In this document: positions 35,812-44,517 of the stretch, piece after piece
Position numbering within the stretch: the first letter of the stretch is position 1
Layout: every line of letters starts with the position of its first letter
Assembly (NCBI RefSeq): GCF_003946545.1
Contig: NZ_RHOA01000003.1
Span: 62,001-126,000, forward strand
Source: Levilactobacillus tangyuanensis
Lineage (GTDB): Bacteria > Bacillota > Bacilli > Lactobacillales > Lactobacillaceae
Direction of reading: 5' to 3'
DNA: 64,000 nucleotides
Translations under genes and position numbers: made by a program
The notes under the pieces: model-generated
What the model was told of the DNA's origin: nothing
The model's input: only the letters and a program-made list of their open reading frames with translations
Databases searched by the model: none

Positions 35812-36693
35812 ATGAGCACGGAAGCAAGTTATCGGTATACCGGTGAGATAGGCATCGACCTTAGTCAGTTGGCCACCCAGGTCGGGCGCGTTCCTGAACA
35901 AGCCATTATTGAAAATGCGCTCCAGGCTAATGGGGTGAAACTCGCCGACTTGCAGGGCCGCCTGTATTCGGAGAAACAGACTGGCGTGATTATCATTTTA
36001 CAGGGGATGGATACCGCTGGTAAGGATGGTTTAATTCGGCACGTCTTTACCGGATTGAATCCCTCTGGGACCAGCGTGGTCAGCTTTAAGCAACCCACGC
36101 AGGTTCAACTCGACCATGACTTCTTGTGGCGAATTAACCAGGCGCTGCCCGAGCGGGGGGAAATTCGAGTCTTCAACCGGTCGCAATATGAAGATGTCTT
36201 GATTAGCCGCGTACATCCGGAAATGCTGCTACACCAAAATCTCCCAGGCGTTAATGAGTTGACGGATGTGGACGATGCCTTCTTCCAGAAGCGTTACCAT
36301 GATCTCCGTCACTTCGAAAAGTATTTGCGACACCAAGGGTTCGTGACAATCAAGTTTTTCTTACACTTGTCGAAAGAAGAACAGACCCGGCGCTTCGAAC
36401 GCCGGATACAGATTGCCAGCAAGAATTGGAAATTCTCGCCCAGTGACATGAAGGAACGCGCGTTTTGGGACGATTATCAAATGGCCTATCAACAGATGCT
36501 AGAGAATACCGCGACCAAGAAGAATCCGTGGTATCTGATTCCGGCAGACGACAAGGGCATTGCCCGGCTTATCGTTTCTAACATTCTGGTTAAACGATTG
36601 AAGGACCTGAACCCGCAATATCCCGCCGTGAGTGATGATGAACGGCAGCGGCTGGATGACATTTTAAAAGACCTGAAATCCGGCAAATTGTAA
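35812..36693 (+). CDS. polyphosphate kinase 2 family phosphotransferase
   Basis: A 293-residue PPK2-family enzyme that moves phosphate between polyphosphate and nucleoside mono- or diphosphates. Walker A is LQGMDTAGKDGLIRHV (about residues 65-80) and Walker B is FNRSQYEDVLISRV; NWKFSPSDMKERAFWDDY lies in the lid region. The length fits the single-domain classes; whether it prefers AMP, ADP or GDP cannot be read. ATG at 35812 is 9 bases after AGGAG; an ATG at 35803 abuts it. Confidence 0.9.
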   Translation: MSTEASYRYTGEIGIDLSQLATQVGRVPEQAIIENALQANGVKLADLQGRLYSEKQTGVIIILQGMDTAGKDGLIRHVFTGLNPSGTSVVSFKQPTQVQLDHDFLWRINQALPERGEIRVFNRSQYEDVLISRVHPEMLLHQNLPGVNELTDVDDAFFQKRYHDLRHFEKYLRHQGFVTIKFFLHLSKEEQTRRFERRIQIASKNWKFSPSDMKERAFWDDYQMAYQQMLENTATKKNPWYLIPADDKGIARLIVSNILVKRLKDLNPQYPAVSDDERQRLDDILKDLKSGKL

Positions 36694-36844
36694 CTAACAA
36701 TTTGCCAACCAGCAGGAATACAAATGTTGATAAATTAATAAGATTGTTAGCTACAACTAGTGAACAGTTGCCGAGAACCGGCCTTTAATGCTAGAGTTGA
36801 CCTTAATGAAGTTAGCCCGTTTGGGCACAAGGAGGCGTCAGTTG

Positions 36845-38023
36845 ATGAGCGTCAAGGTCGGAATTGACCAGATTGGGTTTTACACGCCCGACCAGTATTT
36901 ACCATTAGCCGATTTAGCGGTGGCTCGGGGAGACGATCCCAACAAGTACCTGATTGGCATTGGCCAAACGAAACAGGCGGTGATTCCGCCTACTCAGGAC
37001 GTTGTGACGATGGCGGCAAATGCGGCAGAACAGATATTGTCTGATACAACTAAATCTGAAATTGCCATGGTGCTTTTTGGCACCGAATCCGGGGTCGACA
37101 ACTCCAAAGCGAGTGCCGTTTACCTGGCACACTTGCTCGGGCTCCCAACCAATACTCGGGCAATCGAAGTGAAGCAGGCCTGCTACGGGGCAACGGCCGG
37201 GTTACAAATTGCGGCGGACTTTGTCCGGGTTCACCCAGCGGCCAAGGTGCTGGTGATTGGGGCAGATATTGCCCGGTACGGCTTGCACAGCGCCGGTGAG
37301 GTGACTCAGGGGGGTGGTGCCATCGCGATGATGGTCACGGCCAACCCACGGGTCTTAACGTTGGATGCCGTCAGCAGTTACCATACCGAAGACGTGATGG
37401 ACTTTTGGCGGCCAGTCTATCGAACGGAAGCCCTGGTCGATGGTCGGTACTCGACCAATGTCTACCTCAAGTTTTTCGAGACGGTTTGGCAGGACTATCA
37501 ACGTCAGACTGGCAAAACCATTGCCGACTTCACGGCCTTTGTTTTCCATCTACCATTCACTAAAATGGGACGGAAGGGGCTGCGGCAAATTCTGCCCACC
37601 GCATCAGCTGACCAGCAGGCGAGTCTAACGGCTAACTTTGAGGCTAGCCAGGAGGACAACCGCAATGTCGGGAACCTATACACCGGATCTCTGTACTTGA
37701 GTTTCTTGTCCCTGCTGCGTCATGGCCAGCTACAGGGTGGCGAGACGGTTGGGTTCTTTAGTTATGGTTCGGGCGCCGAGGGCGAGTTCTTTAGCGGTAC
37801 CGTAGAACCAACCTATCGTAAGGGGTTCGCCGAAGCCAAAATTGCGGCGATGCTGGACCAGCGGACGGCGGTTACCGTCGATGAGTATGAGGAACTCTTC
37901 AATGAACAGTTGCCCAACGATGCTGAGGACGTGCGCTTGCCGGTTGGCACGGAACATGCACGGTACTACCTGGCTGGCCGTCGTGGCGAACAACGGTTGT
38001 ATCGGCAACAAACAACTTGTTAA
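36845..38023 (+). CDS. mvaS: hydroxymethylglutaryl-CoA synthase
   Basis: A 392-residue enzyme that condenses acetyl-CoA and acetoacetyl-CoA in the mevalonate route to isoprenoids. The catalytic Cys113 lies in EVKQACYGATAGLQ, the general base region is GTESGVDNSKA, and VFHLPFTKMGRKGL carries the conserved His. ATG at 36845 follows GGAGG by 9 bases and gives the normal length; an in-frame ATG at 36788 has no support. The product feeds undecaprenyl synthesis by UppS, whose gene is also in this window. Confidence 0.95.
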   Translation: MSVKVGIDQIGFYTPDQYLPLADLAVARGDDPNKYLIGIGQTKQAVIPPTQDVVTMAANAAEQILSDTTKSEIAMVLFGTESGVDNSKASAVYLAHLLGLPTNTRAIEVKQACYGATAGLQIAADFVRVHPAAKVLVIGADIARYGLHSAGEVTQGGGAIAMMVTANPRVLTLDAVSSYHTEDVMDFWRPVYRTEALVDGRYSTNVYLKFFETVWQDYQRQTGKTIADFTAFVFHLPFTKMGRKGLRQILPTASADQQASLTANFEASQEDNRNVGNLYTGSLYLSFLSLLRHGQLQGGETVGFFSYGSGAEGEFFSGTVEPTYRKGFAEAKIAAMLDQRTAVTVDEYEELFNEQLPNDAEDVRLPVGTEHARYYLAGRRGEQRLYRQQTTC

Positions 38024-38038
38024 ATGAAACGATTGATC

Positions 38039-38077
38039 AACAAGGGCGGCTGAGAATTTATCGCGGCCGCCCTTGTT
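38039..38077. terminator. bidirectional hairpin after mvaS
   Basis: A 12-bp perfect stem AACAAGGGCGGC/GCCGCCCTTGTT between convergent genes. T tracts are short on both sides. Confidence 0.68.
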
Positions 38078-38088
38078 TAAGTCATGTT

Positions 38089-38676
38089 CTAATCAAATTC
38101 GTTTTTCGTCACGGCACCGTCTTTAAAGACCAATACCGGTGATTCGTTCTTTAGGCCGAGGGTTAAGGTGTACCCATCCCCGAGTGATTTTTGAATGGAC
38201 TTACTGGTCTTTGTGAAGTTGCTGGTGAAGCGGGGCCATTTGGCCTGCTTGGCCTGACTAGGGTCCTTCTCAAGTGCTTGGATGGTCTTGATCAGATCCT
38301 TATTGGTCACGGTGATGGCATAGGTCTTGTTGTCGCTGTTGAAGCTGATAGTTCCGATTGATTTTAAGGCCTTACCGAGTTGCTGACGAATGATTTTTTC
38401 GGCCTCGGGCCGAGTCATGGTTGAACTCGATGAGGCGCCAAAGGTTTGACTACCGCTAGAACTCATCGATGGCTTTTGCGACATGGATGTCGCCGGTTTT
38501 GAATCCGAATTCGACCAGTAGGGGAGCTTCCAGATAGAAAGCCCCGTGCCGATAACGGCCACCGTGAGTAGCAGGGTGGCGCCAATCCAGGAATCATGTT
38601 GCTGAATGGCAGTCATTAGGGAAAAGGCTGCGATAATGGCGATAATCGCCCCAAAAATAGCAAAACCAAGAAACAT
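38089..38676 (-). CDS. membrane protein with extracytoplasmic domain, unknown function
   Basis: 195 residues from ATG at 38676, where GGGAGG lies 6 bases upstream; a longer frame to 38697 includes that binding site and is rejected. Two N-terminal transmembrane segments (about residues 1-20 and 33-50) are followed by a Ser-rich linker and a mixed alpha/beta domain (MTRPEAEKIIRQQLGKALK to the end). I do not recognise the C-terminal domain. Its gene is convergent with mvaS. Confidence 0.72.
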   Translation of the reverse strand: MFLGFAIFGAIIAIIAAFSLMTAIQQHDSWIGATLLLTVAVIGTGLSIWKLPYWSNSDSKPATSMSQKPSMSSSGSQTFGASSSSTMTRPEAEKIIRQQLGKALKSIGTISFNSDNKTYAITVTNKDLIKTIQALEKDPSQAKQAKWPRFTSNFTKTSKSIQKSLGDGYTLTLGLKNESPVLVFKDGAVTKNEFD

Positions 38677-38856
38677 AGTAAACCTCCCACAACACAATTT
38701 AAATCAAGTATAACACGTTGATAAAGCGCGAGACCCTCGGTTAGTAAATTTGAATTAAAGTCGAATTATTTCCAATATAAATGTAATTATGACGGCCTAA
38801 GCGAATTATAACCGAATATTAATGTTAAAGTTGTCGCCAAAAGTTAATCTTTCCAG

Positions 38857-38862
38857 TATAAT
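38857..38862 (+). promoter_or_regulatory. -10 box upstream of the deoxyribosyltransferase gene
   Basis: TATAAT about 30 bases before the start; the nearest -35-like TTGTCG is 20 bases away, longer than optimal. Confidence 0.38.
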
Positions 38863-38893
38863 ATTCGTATACCAGAGAAAAGAGGAGATTAGT

Positions 38894-39334
38894 GTGACCA
38901 ATATCTATTTAGCAGGACCATTCTTTGATGATGAACAGATTGAGCGAATCGAACGGGTAGAAAAGGCCTTAGCTGCCAACCCGACAATCGGCCATGTCTT
39001 TAGCCCTCGTCTAGACGAGATCCCAGGGCTGACCATGGGCACGCCCGAATGGGCCACGCAAACCTTCCAAATGGACGTTTCGCAGATCGATAAGGCCGAC
39101 GTTGTCGTGGCCTTGTCAGATTTCGTCGACGACCAAGTGGATTCCGGTACGGCCTTTGAAATTGGCTACGCCTTCCACAGTAAGAAGCCGGTCGTGCTTC
39201 TGCATGAGAAGAAAACAATTCTGAACTTGATGCTGGCGGAAAGCCTCCACGCCCACCTGACTGATGCTGCTGAATTGGCAACGTATGACTTTTCTACGCT
39301 GCCTGAAAGCCATTATGAAGGCAAGGTTATCTAA
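38894..39334 (+). CDS. nucleoside 2-deoxyribosyltransferase
   Basis: A 146-residue purine/pyrimidine salvage enzyme that exchanges bases on 2'-deoxyribonucleosides, characteristic of lactobacilli. YLAGPFFDDEQ is at the N-terminus and DSGTAFEIGYAFHSKKPVVLL carries the catalytic Glu of the family (EIGYA). GTG at 38894 follows AGAGGAG and gives the expected length; the frame extends to 38822 without a usable binding site. With apt and ndk it strengthens the nucleotide-salvage theme of this region. Confidence 0.9.
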   Translation: MTNIYLAGPFFDDEQIERIERVEKALAANPTIGHVFSPRLDEIPGLTMGTPEWATQTFQMDVSQIDKADVVVALSDFVDDQVDSGTAFEIGYAFHSKKPVVLLHEKKTILNLMLAESLHAHLTDAAELATYDFSTLPESHYEGKVI

Positions 39335-39349
39335 ACTCGAGTCATTAAA

Positions 39350-39386
39350 AAGGCCGCTACCATATTGGTAGCAGCCTTATTTTTTT
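39350..39386. terminator. bidirectional terminator
   Basis: Stem GCTACCA/TGGTAGC flanked by AAGGC/AGCCTT, with A run on the left and T run on the right. It serves the deoxyribosyltransferase gene and the convergent lexA. Confidence 0.85.
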
Positions 39387-39390
39387 ACAT

Positions 39391-40020
39391 TTAGTGGACG
39401 TCGTCGCGGAACAGCCCGACAACCTTACCCAACACGCTAACGTGGTTCAAGATGATTGGCGCCATGGTGTCGTTTTCCGGTTGCAGACGGAAATGGTCGG
39501 CTTCCTTAAAGAAACGTTTGCAGGTTGCTTCATTTTCCTCCGTCATGGCAATGACGATGTCGCCATTGTCAGCGGATTGTTGCCGGCGAACGATGACTTG
39601 GTCACCATTCAAGATGCCGATGTTAATCATACTTTCACCGCGAATGGTGAGCATGAACAATTGATCATCGTCACGTTCAAATTCGGGTGGAATGGGGAAG
39701 TAGTCCGTCGCTTCTTGCACGGCCAGGATGGGTTCCCCGGCGGTAACCGTCCCCAGCACAGGAATTTGTGTTTGCTTTTCGTGGACGCCTAGTTCGTCCA
39801 AACCGGCAGGGGTAACTTCGAGGGCCCGTGGCTTCGTGGGGTCCTTCGTCAGTAAGCCTTTCTTTTCCAGTCGGGCGATGTGACCGTGAACGGTCGACGT
39901 CGAAGACAGGGAAACGGCTTCGCCAATTTCACGAACCGTTGGCGGGTATCCTTTTTCGTTAACGCGTTCCCAAATGAAGCGCAGAACCGCGAGTTGTTTA
40001 CTTTCTGAAGCTTTGCTCAT
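39391..40020 (-). CDS. lexA: SOS response repressor LexA
   Basis: 209 residues. N-terminal winged helix-turn-helix ([20 protein letters not shown]) and C-terminal S24 peptidase domain. The self-cleavage Ala-Gly bond lies in GTVTAGEP; the Ser is in RGESM and the Lys in EATCKRFF, so the dyad is intact. ATG at 40020 is 9 bases after GAGGTGG; a longer frame to 40038 includes that site. An SOS box overlaps the -35 of its promoter, consistent with autorepression. Divergent from ynzC, as in Bacillus. Confidence 0.95.
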   Translation of the reverse strand: MSKASESKQLAVLRFIWERVNEKGYPPTVREIGEAVSLSSTSTVHGHIARLEKKGLLTKDPTKPRALEVTPAGLDELGVHEKQTQIPVLGTVTAGEPILAVQEATDYFPIPPEFERDDDQLFMLTIRGESMINIGILNGDQVIVRRQQSADNGDIVIAMTEENEATCKRFFKEADHFRLQPENDTMAPIILNHVSVLGKVVGLFRDDVH

Positions 40021-40065
40021 CTTATTTTGCCACCTCATTCGTCAGTCATAGTTTGGTTTAAAGCA

Positions 40066-40094
40066 ATTGTAGCATAGGGTTACGGCTTTTTCAA
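40066..40094 (-). promoter_or_regulatory. promoter of lexA
   Basis: Minus strand: TTGAAA (40094-40089), 17 bases, TACAAT (40071-40066) with TGC in front of the -10. Confidence 0.78.
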
Positions 40095-40105
40095 ACAGAT
40101 GTTCG
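40092..40105. promoter_or_regulatory. SOS (LexA) box
   Basis: CAAACAGATGTTCG matches the Gram-positive CGAACNNNNGTTCG consensus with one mismatch. It overlaps the lexA -35 and lies just upstream of the ynzC promoter. Confidence 0.72.
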
Positions 40106-40115
40106 GGTAGATTGG

Positions 40116-40144
40116 TTGAATTCACGAATCAACCCTGATATGAT
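40116..40144 (+). promoter_or_regulatory. promoter of ynzC
   Basis: TTGAAT (40116-40121), 17 bases, TATGAT (40139-40144). It starts 10 bases from the SOS box. Confidence 0.65.
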
Positions 40145-40200
40145 ATGAGCTAGTGAAAAATCAGTGAAAATAATAAATTTGACGTAGAGGAGTAGATTTG

Positions 40201-40449
40201 ATGGCTGAAACCACGATGGATACCCTGTTGGTCCGGATTAACGAACTGGCACATAAGGCAAAGGATGAAGGATTAACGGATGCCGAAACGGCAGAACGGG
40301 CCGATCTTCGTCAACAATACCTAAAACTTTTTCGTGAAAGCTTTAAGAGTCAGATTGAAACGATGGCGGTCTTTGATAAGGATGGGAATGAAGTTACCCC
40401 TAAAAAAGTCCAAGATCTACAGCGGGCCAAGGGACTTCGCGACAATTAA
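40201..40449 (+). CDS. ynzC: DUF896 family protein YnzC
   Basis: An 82-residue, mostly helical protein. LLVRINELAHKAKDEGLTDA and LRQQYLKLFRESFKSQIETM are the DUF896 helices. In Bacillus ynzC lies in the LexA-controlled yneA operon divergent from lexA; here yneA and yneB are absent but the divergence is kept. AGAGGAG precedes the ATG (a TTG directly before it is less likely). Function unknown; possible SOS regulation is inferred from the shared box. Confidence 0.9.
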   Translation: MAETTMDTLLVRINELAHKAKDEGLTDAETAERADLRQQYLKLFRESFKSQIETMAVFDKDGNEVTPKKVQDLQRAKGLRDN

Positions 40450-40455
40450 ATGGTT

Positions 40456-40487
40456 GAGTGAGTCTTTTTTTGAAGATTCACTCTTTT
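40456..40487 (+). terminator. terminator of ynzC
   Basis: Stem GAGTGAGTC/GATTCACTC with one unpaired position and a T-rich loop, followed by four T. Confidence 0.68.
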
Positions 40488-40549
40488 ATTTTGCGTTAGA
40501 TTTGTGTAAAATTGGGAGTTGAATGACTTCAAGCGAGGAGGAACACGCT

Positions 40550-40783
40550 TTGGCTAATATTGCACCTTGGATTTGGATTTTGATTATTATTGTGGTTGCG
40601 ATTGCAAGTGCGGTTGCCGGATTCTTCGGCGCCCGTAAGTACATGCAAAATTACTTAAAAGATAATCCACCAATTAATGAAGACCAGCTGCGGGCAATGA
40701 TGCTGCAGATGGGTCAAAAACCATCTCAACGTAAGCTGCATCAAATGATGACGGCTATGAAACAAAACGCTCACGACAAGTAG
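40550..40783 (+). CDS. yneF: YneF family membrane protein (UPF0154)
   Basis: 77 residues. One N-terminal transmembrane helix (about residues 5-28) ends in [18 protein letters not shown], the UPF0154 signature. The C-terminal helical part reads [21 protein letters not shown] at 40550 is 8 bases after AGGAGG; the frame extends upstream but that site fixes the start. Following ynzC matches the Bacillus neighbourhood. Function unknown. Confidence 0.9.
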   Translation: MANIAPWIWILIIIVVAIASAVAGFFGARKYMQNYLKDNPPINEDQLRAMMLQMGQKPSQRKLHQMMTAMKQNAHDK

Positions 40784-40799
40784 GCGTTGACTTCTTGAG

Positions 40800-40835
40800 G
40801 CTCACCATGCCAGTTCTGGCGCGGTGAGCTTTTTT
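40800..40835 (+). terminator. terminator of yneF
   Basis: Stem GCTCACC/GGTGAGC with inner GCCAG/CTGGC, then six T. Confidence 0.9.
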
Positions 40836-40854
40836 AGTTGCATTTTGCAGAAAG

Positions 40855-40883
40855 TTGGGTAAACTTATTAAGTCTGTAATAAT
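40855..40883 (+). promoter_or_regulatory. candidate promoter of the ABC exporter operon
   Basis: TTGGGT (40855-40860), 16-17 bases, TAATAA/AATAAT (40877-40883), about 35 bases before the first gene. Confidence 0.4.
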
Positions 40884-40916
40884 TTTAATCGTATTCTAAT
40901 TTAAGGAGGGATCGAC

Positions 40917-42674
40917 ATGAGTATTTTTCGCAAACTAGCGTGGTATTTCCGGCTTGAATGGCGGCAATACCTGGTAGGGATCGTGGGTCTCTTACTGACC
41001 GCGATCATTGCGATTATCCCGCCACGGATTATTGGGAACCTGGTCGATGGTATTCACGGCCAATCGATGACGGGGCGGCAATTAGCCACCGACATCGGCT
41101 TTATAGTTCTGGCGGCCGTTGGCCAATATGCCACACGGTACATGTGGCGCAATGCTATCTGGGGCGGCGCAGCTCATTTGGAGCAGCTCCTCAGAAACCG
41201 GCTGTTTAATTACTTTATGCAAATGGACCGGGTCTTCTATCAGAAGTATCGGACGGGGGATTTAATGGCCCACGCCACGAATGACCTTGAGGCCATCCAG
41301 CGGGTGGCCGGTGGTGGGATCTTGCAATTTGCCGATGCCATCATTACCGGTGGGACGACACTGATTGCCATGATGACGCTGATTGATTGGCGGTTGACAC
41401 TTTTAGCTATTATTCCTTTCCCATTCCTAGCGGTTATTTCCCGTTACTTAGGTCAAAAGATTCATCGGGCCTTCAGTGCTTCCCAAGCGGCTTTCTCACG
41501 GCTGAATAACAAGGCTCAGGAAAGTATTAGTGGGATTAAGGTCATCAAGGCCCTGGGACAAGGTGAGGCCGATGTCGCTGACTTTGATGAACAGGTTGAC
41601 GAAACCATTAAGATTAATCGGCGGGTCAACCGGCTGGATTCCATGTTTGACCCAGCCATCACACTGGTCATTTCGATTTCCTATGTCGCCACCATCGTTC
41701 TTGGGGGGCTCTTTGTCACGCATCACGTGATTACGATTGGGAACCTGGTTTCCTTTATCAGTTACTTGGCCATGATGGTGTGGCCGATGTTTGCCGTGGG
41801 GATGCTGTTTAATACCATGGAACGGGGCAATGCCAGTTATGACCGGGTCATGGAGCTTCTGGAACAGAAGACTCATATCATCGACCGGAAGAATGGCTTA
41901 ACGGTTCGGCCAACCGGGACGGTTGACTATCATATCAATCGGTTCGATTACCCCGACAATGCGGGTGCTAGTCTCAAGCAAATTGATTTTGATTTGCCGG
42001 CTGGCCACACTTTAGGGATTGTCGGTCGGGTTGGCGCCGGAAAGTCTACCATTATGAAGCTATTGCTACGTGAGTTTGATCAATACGATGGCAATATTTC
42101 ATTCGGTGGGCATTCCATCAAGGACTATGCCTTAGACAGCTATCTGCCCGCCATCGGGTATGTGCCACAAGAGAGTTTTCTATTTTCGAGCACTGTTTTC
42201 GAAAATATCCGCTTCGCTCGGCCCGACGCCAGCAAGGAGACGGTTGAAGCGGCCGCGGCCAAGAGTGACCTGGCCGGGCAAATCGACCAGTTACCGGATG
42301 GCTATGAAACCCAGGTTGGCGAGCAAGGGATTTCGCTTTCCGGGGGCCAACGACAACGATTGGCAATTGCGCGGGCGCTCTTAATTGACCCGGAATTGTT
42401 AATCTTGGATGATGCCTTGTCCGCGGTTGATGCGGAGACGGAGGCCGAAATTTTACAGAATTTAAAGGAAGAACGGGCCAACAAGACCACGATTATTTCG
42501 GCTCATCGACTGAGCTCGGTGATGAACGCCGATGAAATTCTGGTATTAGACGAAGGCGCCGTGGCCGAGCGTGGGACTCACGCAGAACTCATGGCCAAGG
42601 GCGGTTGGTATCAAAGAATGTTTACTGAACAACAGTTAGAGACCCAAGCGAAGGGAGGGATCACCAATGGCTGA
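40917..42674 (+). CDS. heterodimeric ABC exporter, subunit A (YheI/BmrC-like)
   Basis: A 585-residue membrane-ATPase half-transporter. Six transmembrane helices occupy residues 1-320, then the nucleotide-binding domain. Walker A is GRVGAGKST (about 368-376), Q-loop PQES, signature LSGGQRQRLAIARA and Walker B LLILDDALSAVD. The residue after the Walker B Asp is Asp, not the catalytic Glu, so this half provides the degenerate ATP site, as in BmrCD-type exporters. GGAGGG precedes the ATG. It overlaps subunit B by 8 bases. The substrate is likely drugs or lipids but is not readable. Confidence 0.9.
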   Translation: MSIFRKLAWYFRLEWRQYLVGIVGLLLTAIIAIIPPRIIGNLVDGIHGQSMTGRQLATDIGFIVLAAVGQYATRYMWRNAIWGGAAHLEQLLRNRLFNYFMQMDRVFYQKYRTGDLMAHATNDLEAIQRVAGGGILQFADAIITGGTTLIAMMTLIDWRLTLLAIIPFPFLAVISRYLGQKIHRAFSASQAAFSRLNNKAQESISGIKVIKALGQGEADVADFDEQVDETIKINRRVNRLDSMFDPAITLVISISYVATIVLGGLFVTHHVITIGNLVSFISYLAMMVWPMFAVGMLFNTMERGNASYDRVMELLEQKTHIIDRKNGLTVRPTGTVDYHINRFDYPDNAGASLKQIDFDLPAGHTLGIVGRVGAGKSTIMKLLLREFDQYDGNISFGGHSIKDYALDSYLPAIGYVPQESFLFSSTVFENIRFARPDASKETVEAAAAKSDLAGQIDQLPDGYETQVGEQGISLSGGQRQRLAIARALLIDPELLILDDALSAVDAETEAEILQNLKEERANKTTIISAHRLSSVMNADEILVLDEGAVAERGTHAELMAKGGWYQRMFTEQQLETQAKGGITNG

Positions 42675-44460
42675 TAAAGCTCATCAATCTGCGTGGGCCA
42701 AGAGCATGACCACGAAGGAACAGCTGACCGTGGTCCGTCGCCTGATGGGCTTCGCGGGACCCTACAAGTGGTTCTTCATCTGGTCGGTGGTGCTCTCCGC
42801 CGCCATCAGCGCGGTCAATGTTTTTCTTCCTTGGCTGTTACAAACTTATATGGACCGCTACTTGAGAACCAGTAATGCCACGATTCAAATCATGTGGATG
42901 TTTGCCGGATTTTACTTTGGTGGGATGTTGGTGCGGGCCATCATGCAATTCTGGCAGAACTATTCGAGTACGATGGGTGCCGAATACATGTTGGAAAATG
43001 TCCGCCGGAAGTTGTTTAGCCAGCTCCACACGAAGGGGATGCGGTACTTCGATCAGACGCCAGGTGGATCGATTCTGTCACGATTGATGAACGACACCAT
43101 GACGTTTGCTAACTTCTGGGCGTTACTGAACACGCTGATCCTGGCCCTGTTTGCCGTCGTGTCGTCCTTCATCGCCATGTACCTCACCGATGTTAAGGTG
43201 GCGCTGTGGACGCTGGTCTTAGTGCCATTCCTGGTCGTGACGATCTGGTATTATCAGCACTACAGTTCCAAAGTCTATCGGCGAATGCGGGAACGCTTGA
43301 GCCAGTTGAATACCAAGTTGGCCGAAGCCATTACTGGGATTACCGTTATTCAGGAATTTCGGCAGGAAGATCGAACGTCGAAGCAATTTGAAAAAACCAA
43401 TCAGGCCTATTACGCCACGCGCAAGGCCATGATTAAGACCAACACCTTACTATTAAGCCCAATGATTAATCTGTTCTATGCGCTGGGCACAGCCCTGGTC
43501 TTGGGGTTATTCGGTGTCCGTGGCCTCCATGAAATTGTGGCGGCCGGAGTCATTTATGCCTTTATCACGTACCTGAACAATTTCTACAGCCCAATGAGTA
43601 ATATGATGGACAGCCTCAGTGACTTTCAAAATGGGATGGTTGCCGGCTCTCGGGTTCTGCGGATTGTGGATGATCAGACACTGGCACCCAAGCAACATCC
43701 TGTTGCCGGGGCAACGATTACGCGCGGGAAAGTTGAATTTCGTCACGTGACCTTTGCCTACGACCAGGAGCATCCAGTGCTGAAGGACGTGTCGTTCGTG
43801 GTTGAACCCGGACAGACGGTGGCATTAGTTGGCCAGACTGGGTCGGGGAAGACCTCGACGATTAATGTCTTGATGCGCTTCTATGAATTTCAGTCCGGCG
43901 AAGTCTTGGTCGATGACCGAGACATTCGGGACTATCCAGCAGAAGAATTGCGTTCAAAGCTCGGTTTGGTTCTTCAAGAGCCACAGTTGTTCTACGGTGA
44001 TATTCAGACCAATATTCGGATGTATAATACCTCGATTTCCGATGAGGAAGTTCGGCAGGCGGCGCAATTTGTTCAAGCGGACGAGTTCATTGAGCGGCTG
44101 CCACAAGGCTATACAACGCCCGTGCTCGAACGGGGGACTGAGTATTCTGCCGGGGAACGGCAACTGATTACCTTTGCTCGGACCGTGGTGACCGATCCCA
44201 AGATTTTAATTCTGGATGAGGCGACGGCTAACGTCGATACCGAGACGGAAACGATGATTCAAACGGGTCTCAACAAGCTTCAAGAGAACCGGACGACCAT
44301 CGCCATTGCTCACCGGTTATCCACGATTCAGAATGCCGACCAGATTCTGGTGTTGCACCAAGGCCAGATCATGGAACGGGGAACCAATGATGAGTTGATG
44401 GCCCAAAAGGGTTATTACTACGACATGATTCAACTCCAGAATGCCGCACATGACCATTAA
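42667..44460 (+). CDS. heterodimeric ABC exporter, subunit B (YheH/BmrD-like)
   Basis: A 597-residue half-transporter pairing with the upstream gene. Six transmembrane helices, then Walker A GQTGSGKTS (about residues 390-398), Walker B ILILDEATANVD with the catalytic Glu, and a divergent signature YSAGERQLITFAR in place of LSGGQ. The degenerate signature here and the Asp in subunit A's Walker B together make one non-hydrolysing site, the hallmark of asymmetric heterodimers. GGGAGGG precedes the ATG. A strong terminator follows. Confidence 0.9.
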   Translation: MADKAHQSAWAKSMTTKEQLTVVRRLMGFAGPYKWFFIWSVVLSAAISAVNVFLPWLLQTYMDRYLRTSNATIQIMWMFAGFYFGGMLVRAIMQFWQNYSSTMGAEYMLENVRRKLFSQLHTKGMRYFDQTPGGSILSRLMNDTMTFANFWALLNTLILALFAVVSSFIAMYLTDVKVALWTLVLVPFLVVTIWYYQHYSSKVYRRMRERLSQLNTKLAEAITGITVIQEFRQEDRTSKQFEKTNQAYYATRKAMIKTNTLLLSPMINLFYALGTALVLGLFGVRGLHEIVAAGVIYAFITYLNNFYSPMSNMMDSLSDFQNGMVAGSRVLRIVDDQTLAPKQHPVAGATITRGKVEFRHVTFAYDQEHPVLKDVSFVVEPGQTVALVGQTGSGKTSTINVLMRFYEFQSGEVLVDDRDIRDYPAEELRSKLGLVLQEPQLFYGDIQTNIRMYNTSISDEEVRQAAQFVQADEFIERLPQGYTTPVLERGTEYSAGERQLITFARTVVTDPKILILDEATANVDTETETMIQTGLNKLQENRTTIAIAHRLSTIQNADQILVLHQGQIMERGTNDELMAQKGYYYDMIQLQNAAHDH

Positions 44461-44471
44461 TTGTTGTATGC

Positions 44472-44509
44472 AAAAAGGGAACCAGAGACAATCTCCGGTT
44501 CCCTTTTTT
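44472..44509. terminator. bidirectional terminator
   Basis: A 12-bp stem AAAAAGGGAACC/GGTTCCCTTTTT (44472-44483/44497-44508), with T on the plus strand and T (from the A run) on the minus strand. Serves the exporter and the convergent plsC. Confidence 0.9.
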
Positions 44510-44517
44510 ATTTGAGG

